This document shows positions 8,564-17,744 of a stretch of DNA of 64,000 nucleotides, piece by piece. The number at the start of each line of letters is the position of its first letter. Position 1 is the first letter of the stretch. Source of the DNA: Guyparkeria hydrothermalis (GTDB taxonomy: Bacteria; Pseudomonadota; Gammaproteobacteria; Halothiobacillales; Halothiobacillaceae); contig NZ_JAJSED010000001.1 in the NCBI RefSeq assembly GCF_023555385.1, positions 1,364,001-1,428,000 on the forward strand, written 5' to 3'. The translations under genes were made by a program, and so were the position numbers. The notes under the pieces were generated by a model that saw nothing but the letters and a program-made list of their open reading frames with translations, searched no databases and was not told where the DNA came from.

Positions 8564-10468
8564 CTACACCACCTCGGCGAGGTCGCCGTTACGCTCCAGC
8601 CAGGCACGCCGGTCGGCCGCACGCTTCTTGGCGAGCAGCATGTCGAACACCTCGATGGTGTCATCACCCTCGACCTTTAGCTGCACCAGACGGCGCGTGG
8701 CCGGGGCAAGGGTCGATTCGCGCAGCTGTACCGGATTCATCTCGCCCAGGCCCTTGAAGCGGGTCACCTGGATCTTGCCGCGGCGCTTCTCGGCCTCGAG
8801 GCGATCGATGATGCCATCGCGCTCATGCTCGTCGAGTGCGTAGAAGGTCTCCTTGCCGATGTCGATGCGGTAGAGCGGTGGCATGGCGACGAAAACGTGA
8901 CCGGCGTCCACCAAGGAGGGGAAGTGGCGCAGGAACAAAGCCGAGAGCAACGTCGCGATGTGCAGGCCGTCCGAGTCCGCATCGGCGAGGATGCAGACCT
9001 TGCCGTAGCGCAGCTTGGAGAGATCGTCCGAGCCCGGCTCGAGGCCAAGGGCCACGGCGATGTCATGCACCTCCTGGCTGGCGAGCACCTGGGCCGGGTC
9101 GGTCTCCCAGGTATTCAGGATCTTGCCGCGCAGCGGCATGATCGCCTGGAAGTCGCGCTCGCGGGCCTGCTTTGCCGAGCCACCGGCCGAGTCGCCCTCG
9201 ACCAGGAACAGCTCGGTGCGCGAGAGGTCGGTCGAAGCGCAGTCGGCCAGCTTGCCGGGCAGCGCCGGGCCGCTGGTGACCCGCTTGCGGGCGACCTTCT
9301 TCTCGCTCTTGATGCGACTCTGGGCCGACTCGATCGCGATCTGGGCGATTTTCTCGCCCACATCCGGGTGCTGGTTGAGGTAGAGCGACAGCGCGTCCTT
9401 GACCACGCCGCTGATGAAGCTGGCCGACTCGCGCGAGGAGAGCCGCTCCTTGGTCTGGCCGGCGAACTGGGGGTCGTGCAACTTGGCCGAGAGCACGAAG
9501 CGCACCCGGTCGAAGACGTCCTCCGGCGACAGGCGCACCCCGCGCGGCAGGAGGCTGCGAAACTCGCAGAACTCGCGGATCGCCTCGGTCAGCCCCTGGC
9601 GCAGGCCGTTGACGTGGGTGCCGCCCTGCAGGGTCGGGATCAGGTTGACGTAGCTTTCGGTCAGCCCCTCGCCCGGCTCGGTGGCCCAGACCACCGCCCA
9701 GGCAACTTCCTGGGCCCGGCCACCATCGGGTGCCTTCATGTGACCGACGAAGCCCTCGGGCGGCAGCACCTCCTGGTCGCGCACGCTCTCGAGCAGGTAG
9801 TCGCGCAGGCCGTCGGCATAGCACCAGTCCTCGCGCTCACCGCTGGCCTGGTCGGTCAGGCTGACCTTGAGCCCCGGGCAGAGCACCGCCTTGGCGCGCA
9901 AGACGTGGCGCAGCCGGGCCATGTTGAAACGCGGCTGGTCGAAGTAGCTGGTGTCCGGCCAGAAGGTGAGCGTCGTACCGGTGTTGCGCTTGCCGACCGT
10001 GTCGATGACCTCCAGCGGCCGGGTGACGTCGCCGTGGGCGAACTCGATCCGGTGCAGCTTGCCATCACGCTTGATGTCCACCACCAGGCGGGTCGACAGG
10101 GCGTTGACCACCGAGACGCCCACGCCATGCAGGCCGCCGGAAAACTGGTACGACTTGTCCGAGAACTTGCCGCCGGCGTGCAGACGCGTGAGGATCAGTT
10201 CCACCCCGGAGATGCCGTGCTCCGGATGCACGTCCACCGGCATGCCGCGGCCGTCGTCGGAGACCGACAGGGCGCCATCCTCGTGCACGACCACGTCGAT
10301 CGATCCGGCGTATCCGCTGATCGCCTCATCGACACTGTTGTCGATCACCTCCTGCGCCAGGTGGTTGGGGCGCGAGGTATCGGTGTACATGCCCGGGCGC
10401 TTCTTTACCGGATCGAGGCCGGTCAGCACCTCGATCGAGCCGGCGGTATAGTCGGATCGTTCAGCCAT
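8564..10468 (-). CDS. parE: DNA topoisomerase IV subunit B
   Basis: 634 residues. An N-terminal GHKL ATPase domain (KKRPGMYTDTSRPNHL and VIDNSVDEA near the start, DDGRGMPVDVH around residue 73) is followed by a transducer and a Toprim domain with EGDSAGGSA near residue 420 and DADSDGLHIATLL later. The TDTSRPNHL form and the short length distinguish ParE from GyrB. With ParC it decatenates daughter chromosomes. It is first in a compact minus-strand run leading into tamA and tamB. The gene upstream is divergent, with 196 bp between the start codons. Confidence 0.97.
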   Translation of the reverse strand: MAERSDYTAGSIEVLTGLDPVKKRPGMYTDTSRPNHLAQEVIDNSVDEAISGYAGSIDVVVHEDGALSVSDDGRGMPVDVHPEHGISGVELILTRLHAGGKFSDKSYQFSGGLHGVGVSVVNALSTRLVVDIKRDGKLHRIEFAHGDVTRPLEVIDTVGKRNTGTTLTFWPDTSYFDQPRFNMARLRHVLRAKAVLCPGLKVSLTDQASGEREDWCYADGLRDYLLESVRDQEVLPPEGFVGHMKAPDGGRAQEVAWAVVWATEPGEGLTESYVNLIPTLQGGTHVNGLRQGLTEAIREFCEFRSLLPRGVRLSPEDVFDRVRFVLSAKLHDPQFAGQTKERLSSRESASFISGVVKDALSLYLNQHPDVGEKIAQIAIESAQSRIKSEKKVARKRVTSGPALPGKLADCASTDLSRTELFLVEGDSAGGSAKQARERDFQAIMPLRGKILNTWETDPAQVLASQEVHDIAVALGLEPGSDDLSKLRYGKVCILADADSDGLHIATLLSALFLRHFPSLVDAGHVFVAMPPLYRIDIGKETFYALDEHERDGIIDRLEAEKRRGKIQVTRFKGLGEMNPVQLRESTLAPATRRLVQLKVEGDDTIEVFDMLLAKKRAADRRAWLERNGDLAEVV

Positions 10469-10664
10469 AATTCAGTCGTACATTCCCTTGAGAATGATGC
10501 CCGCGAGTGCCGAAAGGCGTCCGGCAGGCCGTCGAAGCGAGCCCCTGTGGCTCGCTGCAAAGTGTACACCCCCGCCCGGCGCGTGACACCGGGGTTGAAA
10601 TCCGCCCCGGGCGCCGCCATGTCCAGCGGCAGTCTCACTATCCCGACACGAGGACAAGCTGACC

Positions 10665-11528
10665 ATGAGCGAGAGCGCACACGTCTTTTCCGTCACTGCC
10701 CAGGAATTCCACGACAAGGTGGTCGAGGCCTCCCACGAAACACCGGTTCTGGTGGATTTCTGGGCGGAGTGGTGTGGCCCCTGCCAGCAGCTGATGCCGC
10801 TGCTCTCGCAAATCGTCGAGGACATGGGTGGCCAGGTAAAGCTCGCCAAGGTCGACACGGAGGCCGAGCAGGAGCTCGCCCAGCAGATCGGCGTGCGCAG
10901 CCTGCCCACCGTGATGATGTTCGTCGGTGGCCGCCCGGTCGACCAGTTCCAGGGCGCCCTGCCCGAGGGGCAGATTCGCGAGTTCATCGCCCGCCACGTG
11001 CTGTCCGAAATCGACAAGCTGCGCCGCGAGGCCCAGCAGGTGCGCGCCGCGGGCGCCATCGAGCAGGCGATGGATCTGCTCAAGCAGGCCAACCAGCAGG
11101 AGCCCGGCAATGTCGAGGTGCTGCTGGACCTGGCCGACCTGATTGCCGCCGAGGGCGACTTCGACCAGGCCTGGCAGATCCTCGAGGCCCTGCCGATGGA
11201 CGCCGCGGCACGTGACGATGTGCGCGAGCTCAAGGCGCGTATCGGCATGGCGCGCTCGGCCCATTCCGGTCCGCCGGAGGACGAGCTGCGCTCGCGGATC
11301 GAGGCCGATCCGAAGGACATGGAGGCACGCGAGGCACTCGCCGCCAAGCTCGCCTTGCGCAACGACCACGAGGAGGCGCTCGAGCAGTACTATCAGATGA
11401 TGCTGCACGACCGTTCCTACAACGACGACGCCGGCCGCCGCGGCATGATCGACCTGTTCGAGCTGCTCGGTGCCGAGCACCCCCTCACCCGCCGGTTCCG
11501 GCGCAAGATGTTCGGCCTGCTGCACTGA
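10665..11528 (+). CDS. cnoX: Thioredoxin-domain chaperone CnoX/YbbN with intact CGPC
   Basis: 287 residues. An N-terminal thioredoxin fold (about 1-110) with WCGPC at residues 41-45 and a cis-proline region (SLPTVMMF) is followed by helical TPR-like repeats to the end, the YbbN/CnoX architecture. CnoX is a cytoplasmic holdase/co-chaperone protecting proteins under oxidative stress. Unlike E. coli YbbN, which lacks the first active-site cysteine, this protein keeps both cysteines and could carry out thiol-disulfide exchange. A GAGGA sequence lies about 10 nt before the ATG. The efflux gene follows 31 bp later and may be cotranscribed. Confidence 0.9.
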   Translation: MSESAHVFSVTAQEFHDKVVEASHETPVLVDFWAEWCGPCQQLMPLLSQIVEDMGGQVKLAKVDTEAEQELAQQIGVRSLPTVMMFVGGRPVDQFQGALPEGQIREFIARHVLSEIDKLRREAQQVRAAGAIEQAMDLLKQANQQEPGNVEVLLDLADLIAAEGDFDQAWQILEALPMDAAARDDVRELKARIGMARSAHSGPPEDELRSRIEADPKDMEAREALAAKLALRNDHEEALEQYYQMMLHDRSYNDDAGRRGMIDLFELLGAEHPLTRRFRRKMFGLLH

Positions 11529-11559
11529 CGCGCTGGTGCGACCGTCCGGCGGCTAAACC

Positions 11560-12453
11560 ATGCACGAGCACCACGCCCCCGATGAGCTGATCGATCACGC
11601 CGGCCGCGCGCTGGGCATCGGCATCGCGCTCAATCTGGGCTTCGTGATGATCGAGGCGGTGGCCGGCATTCTCGGGCAGTCGATGGCCCTGCTGGCCGAC
11701 GCGGCCCACAACCTCGGCGACGTGCTCGGGCTGGTGCTGGCCTGGGGCGCCAACCGGCTGAGCCGGCGCCTGGCCGACCGGCAATTCAGCTACGGGCTGG
11801 GCAGCAGCACCGTGCTGGCCGCCCTGATCAACGGCATCACCCTGATCCTCGCCTCGCTGTGGATCCTGTGGGAGGCCGGCATGCGCCTGCTCGACCCGCC
11901 GACGGTCGACGGCATGCTGGTGATTGCCGTCGCGCTGGCCGGCGTCCTCGTCAACGCGGGGACTGCGTGGTTGCTGATGGCGCAGCAGAAGCACGACCTC
12001 AACCTGCGAGGCGCCTTCCTGCACATGGCCGCCGACGCCGCGGTCTCGGTGGCCGTCGCGCTCTCCGGCCTACTGATCCTGCTGACCGGCCTCACCTGGA
12101 TCGACCCCGCACTCAGCATCCTCGTCAGCCTGGTGATCCTGATCCCGGCCCTCGAACTGAGTCGCCGCGCCCTGCAACTGATCCTGCATGGCGTACCGGC
12201 CGGTGTCGATCTCGACGAGGTCGATCGCTACCTCAGTGACCTGCCCGGCGTGAGCGACCATCACCACCTGCACGTCTGGGCGCTGTCCACCCGCGAGACG
12301 GCGCTTAGCGTCCATCTGGTAATGCCCGAACCACCGATGGATGGCGACCGTTTCCTGCGTGACCTGCAGGAGGCACTCGACGAACGCTTCGACATCCGGC
12401 ACGCCACGGTACAGATCGAGCGCGGCACCTTCCCATGCCCGATCGACGGCTGA
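11560..12453 (+). CDS. Cation diffusion facilitator (ZitB/CzcD-like divalent metal exporter)
   Basis: 297 residues. CDF architecture: six hydrophobic helices between about residues 18 and 205 and a cytoplasmic ferredoxin-like domain to the end. The transport-site residues are visible as DAAHNLGD in helix II (about 47-54) and HMAADAAVS in helix V (about 150-158), the HxxxD pattern of zinc-transporting members. An N-terminal HEHHAP and the later DHHHLHVW are potential metal contacts. It probably exports Zn2+ or Cd2+ from the cytoplasm by proton antiport. The convergent neighbour ends only 7 bp away. Confidence 0.92.
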   Translation: MHEHHAPDELIDHAGRALGIGIALNLGFVMIEAVAGILGQSMALLADAAHNLGDVLGLVLAWGANRLSRRLADRQFSYGLGSSTVLAALINGITLILASLWILWEAGMRLLDPPTVDGMLVIAVALAGVLVNAGTAWLLMAQQKHDLNLRGAFLHMAADAAVSVAVALSGLLILLTGLTWIDPALSILVSLVILIPALELSRRALQLILHGVPAGVDLDEVDRYLSDLPGVSDHHHLHVWALSTRETALSVHLVMPEPPMDGDRFLRDLQEALDERFDIRHATVQIERGTFPCPIDG

Positions 12454-12460
12454 CGTTCCA

Positions 12461-12982
12461 TCAGCGCAACTGCAGGCGCTCGAAAAAGGCATCGAGTGCC
12501 TGACGAGCACAGGCGGCATCCTTGTCGCCGCCCGGCGCACCACTTACCCCCAGCGCCCCGATGGTCGAGCCGGCCGACTCGATCAGCACCGCCCCGTCGA
12601 GCATCAGCACCCCGTCGACGTGGTTCATCTCCTGGCGAATGTCACCACGATTGGCGCGAAACGCGCCCGAGTCGATGCCCGAGAGAATCACCGCGCGGGC
12701 CTTGTCGGCGGCAATCTGGCGAGTGAAGCGCGGCGCATGCGTCGCGCGCATCATCACCTGCGGGTCACCCGACGGGTCGACCACCACCGCGGTGACCGCG
12801 TAGCCCTGCCCGGCACAGGCCGCCACCGCCTCCTCCGCGATGTCCGCGGCCAGCCCCATGCCGATGCGCTCGGCCGTCACCACATCGCCGGCGCCGTCAG
12901 CATTGCTCTCGGCGCGACCAACCGATGCCGTGAGCAGACAGACCAGCATCAGCGCCAACGGGTACATTCGCCCTCCCCACAT
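12461..12982 (-). CDS. Secreted GlcG/HbpS-family (DUF336) protein
   Basis: 173 residues. A hydrophobic signal peptide ends at about residue 24 (GRAES). The rest is a GlcG/HbpS domain, with the typical VVVDPSGDPQVMMR strand-turn, a KARAVI helix segment, and a glycine-rich end (SAGSTIGALGVSGAPGGDKDAACARQALD). HbpS-type members bind haem or small ligands; no function is established for exported single-domain versions. Two in-frame ATGs (12982 and 12967) both have GGAGG-like ribosome sites; either gives a valid signal peptide. It is transcribed away from the DUF294 gene, whose start is 74 bp distant. Confidence 0.8.
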   Translation of the reverse strand: MWGGRMYPLALMLVCLLTASVGRAESNADGAGDVVTAERIGMGLAADIAEEAVAACAGQGYAVTAVVVDPSGDPQVMMRATHAPRFTRQIAADKARAVILSGIDSGAFRANRGDIRQEMNHVDGVLMLDGAVLIESAGSTIGALGVSGAPGGDKDAACARQALDAFFERLQLR

Positions 12983-13056
12983 GACCGAACCTCCGCTATG
13001 GTTGTCGAAACGGACAGGCCGAGCATAGCCGCCCGGACCATTGCACGGAGTCAGTC

Positions 13057-14943
13057 ATGGGTGACGCCCAGCGAAACGATGCCGATAGCCGCAACCCGAT
13101 CGAGGCCCTGCGGCAGATCGCTCCCTTCGACCACATCGAGCCCGAGTTGCTCGAACGGGTGATCCCGGAAGCCCGTATCCGGCCGCTCGAGCGCGGCGAG
13201 GTGCTGCTCGAGCCAGGCATGGGGGCACCCGACACCTTCTATGTGCTGCTTGCCGGGCGCGTCGATGGCCTGGCCGGCGGCTCGGACGGACAGCCGGTCT
13301 GGTCACTGGGTCGCGGCGATGCCTTCCCCCTGGGCGCCCTGATGGAGCAGCGCCCGGTCAGCACGATCCAGCGCGTTGCCGCTCCCGGCGAGGCGGTGGC
13401 GATACCGGTCGATGCCTTCCGGCGCTTGCGGGAACAAAGCGAGGCCTTCGACGATTTCTGCACCCGCCGCATCGGCCACCTGCTCGCGCGCGGCCCGGTG
13501 GGCGAGGAAGACACCGCCGGTCTGGGCGGCTCCGGGGCGCTGCTCGACCCCACCACGCCCATCCGCTCACGCCTGGAAGGCGAGCCTCTGCGACTGGACG
13601 GCGACACGCCGCTCGACCAGGCGGCTCGCGCTCTGGAAGGCCACGGCGGCGAGGCGATCATCGTGCGCCTCGGTTCGGGCTGGGGCATCGTCACCCTGCG
13701 TGATCTGGCCTTCCGTGGCCTGACTCATAAGGAAGGCCACGATCGCTCGCTAGCGGAGATCGCGACGCGCGATCCGGTCAGCATCGATGCCGACACCTCG
13801 CTGCTGGAGGCAGCCGTCAGCCTCGCCGAACACGGCTTTCATCACCTGCTGGTCACCGACTCGGCCGGCAATGAACCGCTTGGAGTGCTCGACGAAGGTG
13901 ACCTGTACCGGGTCAACGCCATGACACCGGGCCTGATGCATCAGCGCATCCGGCGTGCAGGGGACATCGAGTCGCTTGCCGTCATCCGCCGCGAGGTGCC
14001 CGGCATCGTCGGCGCACTGCTGGAATCCGGCTCGGGGTTCGCCCCCATCAGCCGGATCGTGTCGGGCATCAATGACGCCATTACCCGGCGGGTGATCGCG
14101 CTTACCTTCGAGGATGCGCCCCTGCCACCGGAACTGGAGTGGTGTTGGCTGACGTTCGGCAGCGAGGCCCGGTCCGAGCAGACCCTGGCAACGGATCAGG
14201 ACAACGGCCTGGTGTTTGCCGGACCGCTGGACGAACAATCCGCTCGCGACCTGCTTCTGCCGTTGGCCCGGCGCGTGAACGAGGCACTCGACCAGCTGGG
14301 CTACCCGCTCTGCCCGGGCAACATCATGGCCGGCAACCCGGAACTTTGCCTGTCGTTCGAGGAGTGGAGCCGACGCTTCCGCGGCTGGATCGACCAGGGC
14401 ACCCCCGAACACCTGCTCAAAGCCACCATCTTCTTCGACGCCCGCGGCCTCGCCGGCAGCGAGGCGCTTTTCGACCGCTGGGCCGAAGCCTGGCGGGAAC
14501 CGGCCCGCAAGAACAGTCGCTTCCGCCGCCAGCTCGCTGCCAACGCCATGCGCAACCAGCCACCGCTGACCCTGTTCGGCGGCTTTCGTACGCGCGAACG
14601 TCAGGGACAGCGAGGCATCGACATCAAGACCGACGGCGCCACGCCGTTCGTCGACGCCGCTCGCATCGAGGCACTCGCCGAAGGTTCGCCGGCCACGCGC
14701 ACCGACCAGCGGCTGGCGCTGGTGCCCGAGCGCGCCCTGCCAGCCGAGGATCTGGCCGCCGCCTACGATTTCATCCAGCGACTACGGCTGCGCCACCAGC
14801 ACGCTCAGATCGTGCGCGGCGAGGACCCCGACAACCTGATCGACCCGGACGAGCTCGACGGCCTGACCCAGCGCCTTCTCAAGGAATCGTTTCGCATCGC
14901 CCGCAAACTTCAGCGCCATCTGGCCATTGCCTACCAGCTGTAA
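13057..14943 (+). CDS. DUF294 nucleotidyltransferase-like protein with cNMP-binding and CBS domains
   Basis: 628 residues. Domains in order: a cyclic-nucleotide-binding-like domain (about 15-140), a CBS pair (about 170-290; RDPVSIDADTSLLEAA marks the second), a putative nucleotidyltransferase domain DUF294 with TFGSEARSEQT and DQDNG (about 365-385), and the DUF294 C-terminal substrate-binding domain to the end. The GSxxR...DxD pattern resembles GlnD/GlnB-type uridylyltransferases, but the substrate is unknown. Such proteins are often found beside acetate-permease-like sodium symporters, as here, and are presumed regulators of the transport or its carbon supply. No exonuclease gene accompanies it. 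Confidence 0.88.
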   Translation: MGDAQRNDADSRNPIEALRQIAPFDHIEPELLERVIPEARIRPLERGEVLLEPGMGAPDTFYVLLAGRVDGLAGGSDGQPVWSLGRGDAFPLGALMEQRPVSTIQRVAAPGEAVAIPVDAFRRLREQSEAFDDFCTRRIGHLLARGPVGEEDTAGLGGSGALLDPTTPIRSRLEGEPLRLDGDTPLDQAARALEGHGGEAIIVRLGSGWGIVTLRDLAFRGLTHKEGHDRSLAEIATRDPVSIDADTSLLEAAVSLAEHGFHHLLVTDSAGNEPLGVLDEGDLYRVNAMTPGLMHQRIRRAGDIESLAVIRREVPGIVGALLESGSGFAPISRIVSGINDAITRRVIALTFEDAPLPPELEWCWLTFGSEARSEQTLATDQDNGLVFAGPLDEQSARDLLLPLARRVNEALDQLGYPLCPGNIMAGNPELCLSFEEWSRRFRGWIDQGTPEHLLKATIFFDARGLAGSEALFDRWAEAWREPARKNSRFRRQLAANAMRNQPPLTLFGGFRTRERQGQRGIDIKTDGATPFVDAARIEALAEGSPATRTDQRLALVPERALPAEDLAAAYDFIQRLRLRHQHAQIVRGEDPDNLIDPDELDGLTQRLLKESFRIARKLQRHLAIAYQL

Positions 14944-14946
14944 GCG

Positions 14947-14966
14947 CCTTTGGCGCGCACCAAAGG
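14947..14966 (+). terminator. Hairpin after the DUF294 gene
   Basis: CCTTTGG and CCAAAGG form a perfect 7-bp stem with loop CGCGCA, 4 bp after the stop codon. There is no strong T-run behind it (TTCACTTTCC), so it may be a weak terminator or an RNA-protecting hairpin. Confidence 0.4.
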
Positions 14967-15109
14967 TTCACTTTCCCCCCACGCTTCCAGTACGCTTACG
15001 CTTCGTCGGCATCCTCTGTTGCGCTCGCCTGATGGCGCGCGACGGGATGTTGGCTGGAGATGGAAAACTAAAATCGTTCGGATCCGACCGAAACCCCAAG
15101 GAGCCTCTC

Positions 15110-15370
15110 ATGGAGCACTCATCCAATCGCGCCGACTACTGGCGCGCCAACCTGAAGGTACTGTTCGGCTGCCTGGTCGTCTGGTTCCTGGTGTCCTACG
15201 TATTCGGCATCCTGCTGGTCGATACGCTCAACCAGATCTCGCTGGGCGGTTACCCGCTGGGCTTCTGGTTCGCGCAACAGGGCTCGATCTTCACCTTCGT
15301 GGTGCTGATCTTCTTCTACGCCTGGCGCATGAATGCCATCGATAAAAAATTCGGCGTCGCCGAAGACTAA
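15110..15370 (+). CDS. Sodium/substrate symporter small subunit (DUF4212)
   Basis: 86 residues with two membrane helices (about 18-40 and 52-72). The sequence YWRANLKVLFGCLVVWF, then the conserved LLVDTLNQI and PLGFWFAQQGSI, is the DUF4212 signature of the small subunit that accompanies a VC_2705-type sodium:solute symporter. The start was placed at the ATG with AAGGAG 6 nt upstream (15098-15103); longer upstream reading frames have no conserved residues. The large subunit starts 21 bp downstream, so the two are translated from one message. Confidence 0.92.
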   Translation: MEHSSNRADYWRANLKVLFGCLVVWFLVSYVFGILLVDTLNQISLGGYPLGFWFAQQGSIFTFVVLIFFYAWRMNAIDKKFGVAED

Positions 15371-15391
15371 TAAAGCAGGAGCCAAAGAGAC

Positions 15392-17152
15392 ATGGATCTT
15401 CAGACACTGATTTACCTGGTGGTTGGCGCCACCTTCGTGTTGTATTTCATCCTCGCGATCGTGGCGCGTGCCGGCACGACCAGCGAGTTCTACGTTGCCG
15501 GCAAGGGGATCAACCCGGTTCTCAACGGCATGGCCACCGCCGCCGACTGGATGTCCGCCGCGTCGTTCATCTCGATGGCGGGCCTGATCGCCTTCAACGG
15601 CTACTCGGCCTCCGCCTACCTGATGGGCTGGACCGGCGGCTACGTACTGCTGGCGATGCTGCTGGCGCCGTACCTGCGCAAGTTCGGCAAGTTCACGGTG
15701 CCGGAATTCATCGGTGACCGCTTCTACTCTAAGACCGCGCGCGTCATCGCCGTCATCGCCCTGCTGGTGATCTCGCTGACCTACGTCATCGGTCAGATGA
15801 AGGGCGTGGGCGTCGCCTTCTCCCGCTTCCTCGAGACCTCGGTCGAGGTCGGCCTGTTCGCGGGCATGGGCATCGTGTTCGTCTACGCGGTACTCGGCGG
15901 CATGAAGGGCATCACCTACACGCAGATCGCGCAGTACGTGATCATGATTTTCGCCTACACCGTCCCGGCGATCTTCATCTCGCTGCAGCTGACCGGCCAC
16001 TTCCTGCCGCAGATCGGCACCGGCGCAGAGCTGACCGACGGCTCGAACCAGTACCTGCTGCAGAAGCTGGACATGATCCTGGTCGACCTCGGTTTCGCCG
16101 AGTACACCGGCACGCCGGACCTGATGAACACCTTCCTGCTGACCCTGGCGCTGATGATCGGTACCGCCGGTCTGCCGCACGTGCTGGTGCGCTTCTTCAC
16201 CGTGCCGCGCGTCCGTGACGCCCGCAAATCGGCCGGCTGGACCCTGCTGTTCATCGCCATCCTCTACACCACCGCCCCGGCCGTTGGCGCCATGGCGATC
16301 TGGAACACCCTGAAGACCGTCCAGCCGGGCGCGATCGGGGCCGAGGAAGGCAACCTGCTGTACGCCGAGCGTCCGGAGTGGTTCAAGAACTGGGAGACCA
16401 CCGGTCTGCTGCAGTTCGAGGACAAGAACGGCGACGGCCGCATCCAGTACTACAACGACAAGAACGAAGAGTTCGCGGCTATGGCCGAAGCCCAGTACGG
16501 CTGGGAAGGCAACGAGCTGTACGTCGACCGCGACATCATGGTGCTGGCCAACCCGGAGATCGCGAAGCTGCCCAACTGGGTAATCGCGCTGATCGCCGCC
16601 GGTGGTATCGCCGCCGCGCTGTCGACCGCAGCGGGCCTGCTGCTGGCGATCTCGTCGGCCATCTCGCATGACTTGCTCAAGGGCGTGATCAAGCCGGACA
16701 TCTCCGAGAAGGGCGAGCTGATGGCCGGCCGGATCTCGATGACCGTAGCAATCGTCATCGCCGGTTACCTCGGTCTCAACCCGCCGGGCTTCGCCGCCCA
16801 GGTGGTGGCACTGGCCTTCGGTCTCGCGGCGAGCTCCCTGTTCCCGGCGCTGATGATGGGGATCTTCTCCAAGCGCATGAACAAGCAGGGCGCCATCGCG
16901 GGCATGCTGGCCGGTCTGACCATCACCCTGCTGTACATCTTCTGGTACAAGGGCTGGTTCTTCATCCCGGGCACCAACATGTTGCCGGACAACGCCGACA
17001 ACTGGATGCTGGGCATCAACCCGACCTCCTTCGGTGCCATCGGTGCTGCGGTGAACTTCATCGTCGCGATTCTGGTCGCGAAGATGACCACCCCGCCGCC
17101 GGCGGAGATCCAGGAGCTGGTCGAGGACGTCCGCGTCCCGCGCGCCAGCTGA
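15392..17152 (+). CDS. Sodium:solute symporter, VC_2705/ActP-like large subunit
   Basis: 586 residues, with about 13 membrane helices. N-terminal motifs (STAR-like AGTTSEFYVAGKGINP, and ADWMSAASFISMAG near 50) identify the solute:sodium symporter family in the acetate permease branch. A hydrophilic insertion near residues 310-390 (GDGRIQYYNDKNEEF, with a possible calcium-loop-like DKNGDG) is characteristic of the VC_2705 subgroup that pairs with DUF4212. Substrate is probably acetate or another short-chain monocarboxylate, by family. It is followed by a strong terminator, so the DUF4212/symporter pair forms a closed unit. Confidence 0.9.
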   Translation: MDLQTLIYLVVGATFVLYFILAIVARAGTTSEFYVAGKGINPVLNGMATAADWMSAASFISMAGLIAFNGYSASAYLMGWTGGYVLLAMLLAPYLRKFGKFTVPEFIGDRFYSKTARVIAVIALLVISLTYVIGQMKGVGVAFSRFLETSVEVGLFAGMGIVFVYAVLGGMKGITYTQIAQYVIMIFAYTVPAIFISLQLTGHFLPQIGTGAELTDGSNQYLLQKLDMILVDLGFAEYTGTPDLMNTFLLTLALMIGTAGLPHVLVRFFTVPRVRDARKSAGWTLLFIAILYTTAPAVGAMAIWNTLKTVQPGAIGAEEGNLLYAERPEWFKNWETTGLLQFEDKNGDGRIQYYNDKNEEFAAMAEAQYGWEGNELYVDRDIMVLANPEIAKLPNWVIALIAAGGIAAALSTAAGLLLAISSAISHDLLKGVIKPDISEKGELMAGRISMTVAIVIAGYLGLNPPGFAAQVVALAFGLAASSLFPALMMGIFSKRMNKQGAIAGMLAGLTITLLYIFWYKGWFFIPGTNMLPDNADNWMLGINPTSFGAIGAAVNFIVAILVAKMTTPPPAEIQELVEDVRVPRAS

Positions 17153-17191
17153 TCGACAGAGGCCGGCAAATGCCGGCCATGAAACAGAAAA

Positions 17192-17217
17192 CCCCGGGCT
17201 CGGCCCGGGGTTTTTTT
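17192..17217 (+). terminator. Strong Rho-independent terminator after the symporter
   Basis: CCCCGGGC (17192-17199) pairs with GCCCGGGG (17203-17210) around a 3-nt loop, followed by seven T residues. A second small hairpin, GGCCGGCAAATGCCGGCC, precedes it at 17161-17178. Confidence 0.92.
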
Positions 17218-17262
17218 GTGTCTGGCGACCGGGATTATCCCGGTGGGGGCGTCCTGTAGCGG

Positions 17263-17568
17263 TTAACGCCCGCCAGCGATCACCCAGCCGGTGATGCCGG
17301 TGAACATTAGGATCACCCCAGCCGGGGCGAGCATCAGCAGGTCCATAAACTGACGCTTGTCCTCGCCGCTGGTAAACACGATAGGCCCCAGCCCGCCGAT
17401 CACGCCCACGGCCGAGAGGATCGCACCGATCACCAGCATGACCTTGGATGCCCGGGCGAACCCGGGCTGAGGCGAGGGAGCCTCGAAGCGATAGGGATCG
17501 CCGATACCCGGCTCGAATTCGTCCTCGGGGGAAGGAGAGTCGGGTCGCTTGTCGGAATGGTCGCTCAT
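17263..17568 (-). CDS. Small two-helix membrane protein of unknown function
   Basis: 101 residues. The first 45 are polar, acidic and proline-rich (EDEFEPGIGDPYRFEAP); two hydrophobic helices follow at about 45-65 and 78-97, with a short charged loop (SGEDKRQ) between them. I do not recognise a named family. The start was set at the ATG preceded by GAGGG 8 nt away rather than at a further upstream codon. It is divergent from pepA with 176 bp between the starts; the shared region contains a plausible minus-10 (TAGACT) for pepA. Confidence 0.65.
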   Translation of the reverse strand: MSDHSDKRPDSPSPEDEFEPGIGDPYRFEAPSPQPGFARASKVMLVIGAILSAVGVIGGLGPIVFTSGEDKRQFMDLLMLAPAGVILMFTGITGWVIAGGR

Positions 17569-17744
17569 CGTGGCACCCTCAGGCGTCTGGGAAAGAGTGT
17601 GAATCCTAGCAGGAGCGGGCACCGGACCCGAAGCACGACCGGCCCGGTCCCGCCTTTTTGCTAGACTGCCGGCTAACGTACCGCGGGATGGTGGCTAACG
17701 TCCCGCGCCCCACCCCACGCACAGCAGAGACGAGGAATATCACC

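Noticed and set aside
8825-11215. A 796-codon plus-strand frame spanning parE and cnoX
   Set aside because: It overlaps two certain genes in other frames, has no ribosome site, and its composition is that of antisense GC-rich shadow.
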